A stretch of 64,000 bases of DNA from Tritrichomonas musculus (taxonomy: Eukaryota > Parabasalia > Tritrichomonadida > Tritrichomonadidae), in NCBI GenBank assembly GCA_039105265.1, contig JAPFFF010000013.1, positions 3,348,001-3,412,000 of the forward strand, written 5' to 3'. The notes beneath the pieces are model-generated. The model was given only the letters and a program-made list of their open reading frames with translations, was not told the DNA's origin and did no database searches. Every line of letters begins with the position of its first letter. Position 1 is the stretch's first letter. A program made the translations under genes and the position numbers. Of the stretch, positions 9,186-17,284 are shown piece by piece.

Positions 9186-10595
9186 TTAGTAAAAAATTTG
9201 ATAAGCAGCATATGCATTCAAAAGGAAAAAGAATACAAGAAACAATACTAATGTCGTTTTTAATACCATCTTTTTTTTACGATCACTTTCTCTTTTCATT
9301 TTGTTTATCATTTGTTCATATTTTTTTGTTTTGTTTTCATATATTTCTCCATCTTGAAAAAGAGAATTGTTTCTATGATATGGATTTCTATAATGGTTCA
9401 TATTATCTACGTTATGCGAAGTATGATCATAATCTACTCCCTTATAGAAAAACGAATCTTTCTCTTCTTCAAAAAGATGTGCTGTGTTAAGATATAAATG
9501 TACATCATAATCAGGATTGTCATTATTATTTGAATTGTCATTGTAATTTGAATTGTAATTGTAATTTGAATTGTAATTGTAATTTGAATTGTCATTATAA
9601 TTTGAATTGTAATTGTAATTTGAATTGTAATTGTAATTTGAATTGTCATTATAATTTGAATTGTAATTGTAATTTGAATTGTCATTATAATTTGAATTGT
9701 AATTGTAATTTGAATTGCTATTGTAATTTAAATTGTCATTGTAATTTAAATTGTTATTGTAATTTGGATTGTTATTGTAATTTGAATTGCTATTGTAATT
9801 TAAATTGTCATTATAATTTAAATTGTTATTGTAATTTGGATTGTTATTGTAATTTGAATTGTCGGTATCATAAATATTAAAATCACTATAATATATTGGC
9901 TTTTCAATATGATGTTTTCTCCCCACTTTTTCATACTTGTTTTTACTTCTTGGTAATAAAATTTCAATTGCTTTTTGGATATCGTTATTTGACTTTGCTA
10001 ATGCCTTGAAGCTCGCTCTTCGATCAAATCCCATTGATATCAACTTCCGAATGTTCCTTTCATATTGATTATATTCATCTTCTGTATCGTTTTGAGTTGC
10101 TTGATATGAACTATTATTTGTATCGTTTAAAAGCAGCTGAATAGAAGCCTCGATGTTGTTGTTTGTTTGCCTCAATGCTTCAAAACTTAATTCTTCGTCA
10201 AATCCCATCGATATCAATTCAGTGAGGTTGGCATTTGACACATTACAGTTTTCTTGATTTTGTTGTGTTTGTTGATTTTGAGTTGTTGCTTGTGTCACTT
10301 TTTGTTTGTGATTTTGAATGTATTTTTCAATGAGTCCTTTCAATGCAAAATTTGTTCGTGCTTCGTTGATATTCATCGGTTGTCGCGTGACTGGTGATAT
10401 GGGATTCATATTTAATGCTTGTTCAATTGCTTTTCTTTCGTATGTTTGACCATCTGGCATTAAAACAGGATCTTTCATAATTGATAATGTAATTGGACAA
10501 AGAAACTCTGCTGGCGCCTCTTCTGATAAATCCATATCTTGATCTAAATCTTCTTGTTCTAAACCATCATTTATTTTTGGTTTATCTGTATGCAT
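9186..10595 (-). CDS. U-box / double UBA protein with Asn-Tyr repeats and C-terminal membrane anchor
   Basis: The product is 469 residues from the first ATG (10595); the longer frame to 10610 starts with TTG. A U-box occupies about 28-95 (FLCPITLSIMKDPVLMPDGQ, SPVTRQPM), two ubiquitin-associated domains lie at about 123-157 and 181-215 (both with LISMGFD), then comes a low-complexity Asn/Tyr/Ser/Asp repeat (about 240-385). The last residues hold a hydrophobic helix (LKTTLVLFLVFFFLLNAYAAY) after basic residues, a classic tail anchor. It is probably a membrane-tethered E3 ligase that binds ubiquitin chains. U-box plus paired UBA plus tail anchor is an unusual combination. The stop reads TAAA. 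Confidence 0.85.
   Translation of the reverse strand: MHTDKPKINDGLEQEDLDQDMDLSEEAPAEFLCPITLSIMKDPVLMPDGQTYERKAIEQALNMNPISPVTRQPMNINEARTNFALKGLIEKYIQNHKQKVTQATTQNQQTQQNQENCNVSNANLTELISMGFDEELSFEALRQTNNNIEASIQLLLNDTNNSSYQATQNDTEDEYNQYERNIRKLISMGFDRRASFKALAKSNNDIQKAIEILLPRSKNKYEKVGRKHHIEKPIYYSDFNIYDTDNSNYNNNPNYNNNLNYNDNLNYNSNSNYNNNPNYNNNLNYNDNLNYNSNSNYNYNSNYNDNSNYNYNSNYNDNSNYNYNSNYNYNSNYNDNSNYNYNSNYNYNSNYNDNSNNNDNPDYDVHLYLNTAHLFEEEKDSFFYKGVDYDHTSHNVDNMNHYRNPYHRNNSLFQDGEIYENKTKKYEQMINKMKRESDRKKKMVLKTTLVLFLVFFFLLNAYAAYQIFY
9515..9870 (-). repeat. Low-complexity in-frame repeat encoding Asn-Tyr-Asn/Ser-Asp units
   Basis: The plus strand shows about 30 tandem 12-bp-like units of the form TTTGAATTG(T/C)(A/T)A.., encoding NYNSNYNDNSNYN on the minus strand. 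Two longer blocks (around 9720-9785 and 9786-9855) repeat each other. The array stays in frame within the U-box gene, so length can vary without breaking it. Confidence 0.8.
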
Positions 10596-10835
10596 TATTA
10601 ATTTTAACAATCAAAACAAAAAAATTTCTATTATATTCAACTTTTTGAGATGTTTACAAAAAATAATATTTTGAAAATTTACGAAAAAAAAAAGCGGTTA
10701 TCTTAATAATAAATCAACAATAGTTGCTTAAAAAAGAGGGAAATAAATCACTTCTAATTTATCCATTTAAAAAAATAAAAAAAATGTAAATTGCTATAAA
10801 AATATTTACATAAGAATTCTATCTTTTTTTTTATA
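10596..10835. promoter_or_regulatory. Upstream region of the U-box gene with TCAACTTTTTGA motif
   Basis: About 45 bp upstream of the start codon, near 10639-10651, lies TTCAACTTTTTGAG. The same near-palindrome recurs in other intergenic regions. No TCATT initiator close to the ATG was found. Confidence 0.3.
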
Positions 10836-12464
10836 TCAGGTTTCAAAAAATAAATTAATTTTCTGTGCATGATTATTATTAATATAACGCATTGGATTTA
10901 TTGCGCAAAAATCACTAAATGCTTTTTTGCAAGATTCCTCGATTGGTGTGATTGCCTCGATATTCTTCATGTTCACCTGAAGTGCCTGGGTGATCCCGAG
11001 CTTGATGTTATCTTCGACCAATCTTGAATCGAAAAAATTTTCATTTTTCTTTTTCTTTCCTTTTCCTCTCAATTCATTAAAAAGTGCCACATATTCTTTA
11101 TCAACCGAAGTTTCCTCGTTATCGTTATTGTCCTCCTCTTCTTCGACGAGAGCGTCCCAGACGATGTCCTCGAGGCCCTTCAAGTCAATTTTTGAGAACA
11201 AATTTGAATTGAGGATTTTCTGCGTAATTCCGCGAAAAGGCTCATAAAAACGGTTCAGGTAGAAGAAGCGCACACACTTTGTTATCAGCTCAGAATCTTC
11301 AATTTTGTAAACGGTCTCCTCATTGAAAAAGTCGTTTATCGTTCTCATTATAATCTGCATCAATTCGGGATGCGGGTGACTCAATTCCGTCGTGAGATAA
11401 AGGCCAATGTTTATGCAGTTTGAAAGAAACGGTTTTATTAGCCTTCCAAGGTAAAAAGGATTGATTTGGCCGATCAATTCATTCAATAAATACGTTATAA
11501 AGGTGAATGATGATTCACCTTTTTTGACAAGTTCATTGAAAAGACTCAAAAGAGAATTAATAACTTCAAACTGTAAAACGTTATCTTCACATTTGAGAAA
11601 AACCGCTTCAATATAAAATTTGAATGCTTTACAACAGCATTCAAAAGATTCTAAGCAAATTTTACAATTACAGAATGAAATTGAATAAAGATATTTTGTA
11701 AGATGCTCAAATAAACTTCTCAAATAGTCTGGTGCCAGTTTACTGCTCGCTTCCTCAAGTCCAATCTTCAGAAATCGTGTCAGAAAATAATTCACAAATT
11801 CTCTGAAATTTTCATTCGATTCAACGTCACTTGCAATATCGAGAACTTTCAACAAAGACTCAAAAATTGGATTCAAAAAGACAGGATTTGGCTGATTGGT
11901 AGTAATTTGATTGGTTGGGGTATTTGAAATTGGCGGTTTGTTAGGTGAATTTGAAAAATAAGGTGAATTTGAATTTAGAGAGAAATTTCGATGTTCTGAG
12001 GATGGGGAGGCAGAGACAATCGGTGTCGGTAATTTCTTGTTGATTGGTGTGCTCGGTAAGGATGGTGCTGAAATTTGATTTGATATTGTTGTTGAATTAG
12101 TGGGAGGATCATTGGTACAGAAAATAATGAGCCAAAATTTTCCTATTAAAAATGGTGGAGTGAAAAAAATGTAGAGAAGAAGGCCTTGAAATCCATTTCG
12201 TTCATCATTTCGAATGCATTGTTTAAGACAGGTATTCGCATTTCGAATGCATTCGTCATTATAGTCTTCTTCATTGAATTGCTGCTCTTTTTCTTTGGTA
12301 GACTCATATGTTAAAGAAAAAAAATCATCTATTTCTTTAATTTTATCTACTTGAGAATAATAATCTTTGATAATATTGCTTATTGTTGATCTTTTTTGAT
12401 AGGTGATCGGTTTTGTAAACCATAATGAAACAAGCATTTGGAAATCATCCGAAAAGAGAGACAT
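10836..12464 (-). CDS. Hypothetical helical protein with low-complexity linker
   Basis: A 542-residue protein I do not recognise. Residues 1-125 are mixed with a hydrophobic stretch (LLLYIFFTPPFLIGKFWLIIF, about 95-115). Residues 118-195 are a Pro/Ser/Thr/Asn-rich linker, then a long helical region (195-440) looks HEAT-like, followed by an acidic run (EEEEDNNDNEE) and a basic run (KGKKKK). The ATG at 12464 is the first methionine. The stop is TGA, unlike most genes here. A cluster of cysteines (CNCKICLESFECCC) sits in the helical part. Confidence 0.6.
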   Translation of the reverse strand: MSLFSDDFQMLVSLWFTKPITYQKRSTISNIIKDYYSQVDKIKEIDDFFSLTYESTKEKEQQFNEEDYNDECIRNANTCLKQCIRNDERNGFQGLLLYIFFTPPFLIGKFWLIIFCTNDPPTNSTTISNQISAPSLPSTPINKKLPTPIVSASPSSEHRNFSLNSNSPYFSNSPNKPPISNTPTNQITTNQPNPVFLNPIFESLLKVLDIASDVESNENFREFVNYFLTRFLKIGLEEASSKLAPDYLRSLFEHLTKYLYSISFCNCKICLESFECCCKAFKFYIEAVFLKCEDNVLQFEVINSLLSLFNELVKKGESSFTFITYLLNELIGQINPFYLGRLIKPFLSNCINIGLYLTTELSHPHPELMQIIMRTINDFFNEETVYKIEDSELITKCVRFFYLNRFYEPFRGITQKILNSNLFSKIDLKGLEDIVWDALVEEEEDNNDNEETSVDKEYVALFNELRGKGKKKKNENFFDSRLVEDNIKLGITQALQVNMKNIEAITPIEESCKKAFSDFCAINPMRYINNNHAQKINLFFET

Positions 12465-13181
12465 TCAATAAAAATTCTGGTTTCTGAATATAAATGGTCG
12501 CAGACATTATTTGACATGATTCAGGTTTTTCCTTTTTGAAAACATTTTTTATGATATTAAAATAATTAATTGATTTCATATTTAGCAGGAAAATGAATAT
12601 TTGGAAAATCGAAAAAAATATTTAAGACTCTATCCTAATATTTAATACTCATGAAATAATTCTTTTTGGATATCAAATATAATCTATAAAAATGATTAAT
12701 ATGAACAAATTATGTGTTTAATTGTGAGAAATGCAACTGTATTATTGACTGAGTTTACTATATTTATATATGATGATGATTACAAACCTTTTCATATCAA
12801 ATTTGTCTTTAAAGAATAATGAATAAATAGATAGGTTTTTTATGTTTTAATTAAGTTGTTTAGAACTTAAATGAATTCTGAAATCGAATTATGAATTCTT
12901 GCTGCTAAAACTTTTTGAATGGTAACAAACTTTACGAGAATCATTTCCAAATTGGCACGCAAGTAATCTATGCGTGCCTCCTCAAGTTAAAAAGAAGAAA
13001 ATTTTCTCTATTACTAAAGAAGGAATAGCATATTCAAATTTGTTTTTGAATCAATAAATCATGCATTTTGGAGTTAAAAGTGATGTGTTATTTTGAAAAA
13101 AACCGCGAGAAAAAAAAAAATTGCAATGATACACTAATAATACTATTTATAAATTATATATATCAGTTTTAATAATTTTTT
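12465..13181. other. Intergenic with a small perfect hairpin
   Basis: A perfect 8-bp stem, GGCACGCA (12954-12961) and TGCGTGCC (12971-12978), encloses a 9-base loop in otherwise AT-rich DNA. ACTTTTTGA occurs near 12910. Nothing else was seen. Confidence 0.5.
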
Positions 13182-14705
13182 TTAAGTTTTAATTGTTTTC
13201 CTTTCATGTTCAAGTTCGCATTCTAAACAATATCCAGTAACAACACGCTTGCCATTTTCTGGGTGAGGTGCAAATTGGCATTTTCCATCGCACTTTGGAT
13301 AAGGCGGCTTTTCTGCTTTATAAGGATTTTTGTGGCACTCATCACAAAAGTAGACTCTTCCCCAGCAAAAGTGTGATGCAGGATTGCAGCAAAAGAAGCA
13401 TTTGTAAACCATTGCATCATGTCCGTGCTTTTTACAATCAATATCAGTAACTTTTCTTTGGCATCTCAAGCATAAATACTTCATATTTTCATCATCATCT
13501 ATGTGTTCTTCTTCTTCCTCTTCTTCTTCGAAATCTCTTTCGCAATCTTTGTGTCCGCCGTAATAAGGCTGATGGCACTTATCGCAAAAATAGAAAACGA
13601 AAAAGTCATGAGCAAAGTGCAACGGATTTTTATAATACTCTTTATCATCAGGATTATTCACATGCAATTTCTCATTCTCTGTTTCCTCATCCTTCATTTT
13701 CTCAAGTGTCAATTGTTCAATCTTGTTGCTCACATCGATCCATTTCTCTGCAGCTTCTTTCACGCACGCATGAAGAGGAATCTGGCCGCAACTTTGATTA
13801 TGAGGACATCTAGGAATTTGAATTCTTCCCTCAAATTTAAACGTATTGTAATACGATAGGAGGCACTTTTTGTGAGCTGGATGGCCACATTTCATGATTA
13901 CGGATGGACTCTCAGTGCAGCACATTCCACAGAACGAACAGTTACTAATTTCAGCATTGCACAAAGCACAGCCAAAATGCTTCTTCTCATCTCGAAGACC
14001 ACAACATGGATGTCCACACTTGCACAAATGCATGCACGCTTCATGAGCATGTTCTTTACATTCTTTTCGCCAACAAACTCGATGGCAGACATCACGTAAT
14101 CGGCCTCCAACAGGCGGCAGCTTCCTACAGAAGCGGCAAACAACGTTTTCTTTAACAAGTCTTTCTTCTTCACATGTCAGTCCTTCATGAAATGGAACAC
14201 AGCCACATTTGACACAGAAAACAGTTTCACATTTGACACATGAAGCCCGATATTTACGAAGACATTCCAGCGCTTCTGGACGAATCTTTTCTCCATTCGA
14301 GTCAATTGTAATGCCGGCATAATCGCCCGCTTTGAAAAAGAAACCTTCATGGCAGTTTGGACAGGTAATAATAAGGTTGTCTTGGGATTCTGATCTAATA
14401 AAACGTTGTTCAAGCTTTTTGTTGTACTTCGGATTAATTGCATCGATTTCTTTCTCGCGTAGTGGGTATTGGCAAATTGGACATCGAATGGTATAATTCT
14501 TTTTTACTTCAAATTGCTCTTTAACAAATTTTTTGAGACAATGCTTGCAAAATGAATGCTGGCATTCCAAGGTAATTAAATTGTTGTGTTCTTTTAATAT
14601 TTGGGAAAGTGGTTTATTACATAATGAGCAATGATCTGGAGTATTTGAATTTATAGATGAATTCTTTTTTGTTAATGAGTCATGATTTATATCATTTGGA
14701 ATCAT
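13182..14705 (-). CDS. RING/IBR cysteine-rich protein, probable E3 ubiquitin ligase
   Basis: The 507-residue protein begins with a RING finger (Cys26 to about Cys78: CSLCNKPL, CQHSFCKHC, CPIC). An IBR-like block follows (about 95-185: CPNCHEGFFF, CVKCETVFCVKCGC, CEEE). A second long Cys/His-rich part contains CMHLCKCGHPCCG, CSFCGMCC and MKCGHPAHKKC, reminiscent of the C-terminal zinc-binding region of large E3 ligases. An acidic patch (EEEEEEE) and further zinc knuckles end the protein. RING-between-RING ligases pass ubiquitin through a cysteine in the final domain; which cysteine would serve here I cannot tell. The ATG is the first in frame, and the stop reads TAAA. Confidence 0.85.
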   Translation of the reverse strand: MIPNDINHDSLTKKNSSINSNTPDHCSLCNKPLSQILKEHNNLITLECQHSFCKHCLKKFVKEQFEVKKNYTIRCPICQYPLREKEIDAINPKYNKKLEQRFIRSESQDNLIITCPNCHEGFFFKAGDYAGITIDSNGEKIRPEALECLRKYRASCVKCETVFCVKCGCVPFHEGLTCEEERLVKENVVCRFCRKLPPVGGRLRDVCHRVCWRKECKEHAHEACMHLCKCGHPCCGLRDEKKHFGCALCNAEISNCSFCGMCCTESPSVIMKCGHPAHKKCLLSYYNTFKFEGRIQIPRCPHNQSCGQIPLHACVKEAAEKWIDVSNKIEQLTLEKMKDEETENEKLHVNNPDDKEYYKNPLHFAHDFFVFYFCDKCHQPYYGGHKDCERDFEEEEEEEEHIDDDENMKYLCLRCQRKVTDIDCKKHGHDAMVYKCFFCCNPASHFCWGRVYFCDECHKNPYKAEKPPYPKCDGKCQFAPHPENGKRVVTGYCLECELEHERKTIKT

Positions 14706-14887
14706 TTTGTTATTAATAAAAAATTGAACTTTTTATATTGATATTTGTTTTAATAAATAGTAAATATTTATTAAAATTTAAATCGATATTTGGTTTGATA
14801 ACCCAGTTGTTAAGTTTTTTAAACTTTTTCTTCCACCAGTTCGAATTAGTTTTATGACGTTTTTTTTTTTTTAAAAAAAAAAGTAAA

Positions 14888-15877
14888 ATGAAAAGTTCAT
14901 TGAATATTAATAATTTCATACAAAAAGAAAAAATGGGTGAAGGAACATTTGGAGAAGTTTACAAAGTTAAAGATAAAACAAACAAACAAATTCATGCAGC
15001 TATAATTTTATTCAAGCATTTTGAAGATAATTTGGATGAAGAAAAGCCCGATCTTTTCAGAGAACTGAATATACTGTCAAAGATAAATCATCCATCAATC
15101 ATGAAATTTATTGGATTTAGCTCCATTAATTTTCTTAATGAACAAAAACCTGTAATTATTACTGAACTAGTTAATAATGGTTTGTTATTTGATATTATCA
15201 ATCTAGAAAGAAAGAGTCTAATCGATTTTTAATGGAATATTACACGAAAACTTAATATTTTATATGGTATTGCCTCAGCTATTTCTTTTTGGCACGCACA
15301 TAAAATAATTCATCGTGATCTAAAACCAGAGAATATCTTAATGGATGGATTTTTATGTCCCAAGATTGCAGATTTTGGTTTTTCCAAAATATTTCATTCT
15401 AATTTAGAAAGCTTGTCAATTACTGATTCCGCTCAAGCAGTTAAAGGAACACCCATTTATACTGAACGGCCAATTATAAATAACTTTTTCCTGACTCATA
15501 TAAAGATCTCATTGAAAGTTGTTGGTCTTCAAATCCAGAAATTGTTGAAAAATTGAGCTTTACAATTCCACCTCACCTCAAAGTCATCGGCAAGTTTGCT
15601 TTCCTTTGCTGTAAAAAGTTAAAATCGGTTGAAATTCCTCCGAATTCTGAACTTCAAGAGATTAAAATGAAGGCTTTCAATAGAACTTCAATTGAGAGCT
15701 TTGCAATTCCACCTCACCTCAGAATTATCGGCCACCTCACGTCACGCAAATAGGCGATGATGCCTTTTTGTTTTGAATCTTAAAATTGTTGAAGTTTGTG
15801 AAAATGCAGAAATACAACATATTGATCAGACTGTCTTTGATAATCAACCAATAATAAATTGTAAAATTTTAAATTAA
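14888..15877 (+). pseudogene. Broken TKL-type kinase joined to BspA-like leucine-rich repeats
   Basis: The first 114 codons give a kinase N-lobe (GEGTFGEVYKV) and end at TAA 15230-15232. The same frame then continues [21 protein letters not shown] and ADFGFSK, so one nonsense codon splits the kinase. Compared with the intact kinase at 35081, the stop replaces a lysine. After GTPIYT the APE-to-subdomain X region is deleted, a frameshift leads into [15 protein letters not shown] sequence, and this runs directly into leucine-rich units (IPPHLKVIGKFAF, IPPNSELQEI). Further frameshift and stops follow. It looks like a host kinase-LRR gene that died. Confidence 0.8.
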
Positions 15878-16114
15878 AAATTTTGATTGTTTATTATTCT
15901 TTATTTATACATATGCATTGATATAAAATCGAAAAATATATATATTATCAAATTAAAGACTTAATTCGATAATTTTTTCAAGAGAATTGATATATAAAAA
16001 TTGAATACTTTATGTTTTTGATGGCCATTCAAAATTATCAGTTATTTATTTTTAAGTTTATATCAGAAATTCATTTATTATTTTTTATATTTTTTAGTAT
16101 AAATAAAATATCTT
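15878..16114. other. Spacer between two pseudogenes
   Basis: AT-rich sequence with no coding signal I can name. The boundary with the hydrolase fragment near 16115 is inferred from where homology-like sequence starts. Confidence 0.4.
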
Positions 16115-16579
16115 GCAGCCCGCTTGCCAGATCTTGTTTGTATAGCTCTAGATTCGCCAGTTATAGATTTGAAAGAAGACGTTTATTATTGTGCAACAAA
16201 GTTCTACCATTTATCAAAAGAAAAAGTGGACGAATTATATCCTATTTCCTGTGAACGAATAAAAGAAAAAACAGGCATCGACTTTTTGAATATTGAACAG
16301 CCTTCTGAAGCAGCCAAAAAAATCACTCAGCCAATTTTCGTCATCGATGGTACAAATGACATCCACGTTCCAATTTCAAACAGCGAAAAGCTGATGCGAC
16401 TTGTTCAGAGTAATGAAAGAAAGTTTTTTTCTTTCAAAGGAACTCATTGCAGTTACAGACATCCGTACTTCTTGGATCTTTTCCTCTTCATTCTTCAGCA
16501 TTCTGGTGCAAATATCACCAAGTTTACTGACGATGATGAAGATATAAGCAATGATGTGGAAGAACAAGAAAAAGCGTAA
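16115..16579 (+). pseudogene. 5'-truncated alpha/beta hydrolase (serine hydrolase) fragment
   Basis: The frame reads AARLPDLVCIALDSPVIDL, typical of the strand after the nucleophile elbow in S33-like alpha/beta hydrolases. The acid (VIDGTNDIHVP) and histidine (KGTHCSYRHP) of the triad follow. There is no upstream part with GxSxG and no ATG at the start (TTG 16124), so this is the C-terminal half only. The tail is acidic (DDDEDISNDVEEQEKA) and ends in TAA. A CAG near 16117 could mimic a splice acceptor, but no trichomonad branch motif (ACTAAC) is present. Confidence 0.6.
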
Positions 16580-16589
16580 TACTTGCAAG

Positions 16590-16925
16590 TATAAAAAATC
16601 TCCTAATAACCAAACGTTTTCCTTTGTATTTGGATCATATTTTGGGAACCATTTTTCATTGATGAATGGCTGGATTTCTGGCTGAAAATACTGTGGATAT
16701 TTGGCTTCCATGTACTTGTCTGTCTTTGTGATTTTTTTAACGATTTATTCTTCAATAACTATTAGTTGTTGTTCAATGAGAAATAAAAGAATCCTTTTGT
16801 TGCTCTTAAAAATATTGAATACTTCTGAATTTGAAAAATATTTTTTGATATCTTCTTTGAAAAATAGCAAAATTCTTTCGATTTTGGCGAAAAGATGGGG
16901 AAACGATGGTGGTTATTCCAAATTT
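16590..16925 (-). pseudogene. Remnant of an ankyrin-protein N-terminal (DUF3447-like) domain
   Basis: The minus strand reads FNIFKSNKRILLFLIEQQ, a TAA, then IVKKITKTDKYMEAKYPQYF and PEIQPFINEKWFPK in the same frame. This pattern matches my memory of the helical domain that precedes ankyrin repeats in large trichomonad families (DUF3447-like). At least one nonsense codon interrupts it, and no ankyrin repeats remain nearby. The call rests on pattern recognition only. Confidence 0.4.
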
Positions 16926-17284
16926 TAAAAATTAAGTGCATTGATGACAAAAGATAATACTTATAATCACTTATTTTTGTATCATTTAATTTACTTTCAA
17001 GTATTACAAAATTTTCTTCTGAATGGGCTTCCTCTTCAAGAAATTGTATTTAGCAAATTATCACATAATGCAATGCTATTTAGTAATTACTAAATCATAT
17101 AATACAATTAGAGCCATTGAACAAAAATTAATTTAATGCAAAAAGATATTAAAGAAATAATTTAAGAAATAGAATGAATGATCTTCTTTTCTCTAGAATT
17201 ATTAACATTTATATCCAAAAAATAAAAAAGCTGACATGTTTTTTAAAATTAAGTAATTAAAATTTTTAATTAAAATTTTTAATC
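16926..17284. other. Intergenic
   Basis: AT-rich. It contains a perfect 16-bp palindrome, TTTAGTAATTACTAAA (17079-17094). No gene seen. Confidence 0.5.

Noticed and set aside
9530-9880. Plus-strand cysteine-rich ORF of CNLNCHCNLNC type
   Set aside because: Antisense reading of the Asn-Tyr repeat of the U-box gene; no zinc-finger logic and no start signal.
15230-15340. An intron joining the two halves of the broken kinase
   Set aside because: The coding sequence is continuous in one frame with a single stop codon and no trichomonad splice motifs.
16100-16120. CAG near 16117 as a splice acceptor of the hydrolase fragment
   Set aside because: No ACTAAC-type branch sequence before it and no upstream exon encoding the GxSxG nucleophile.
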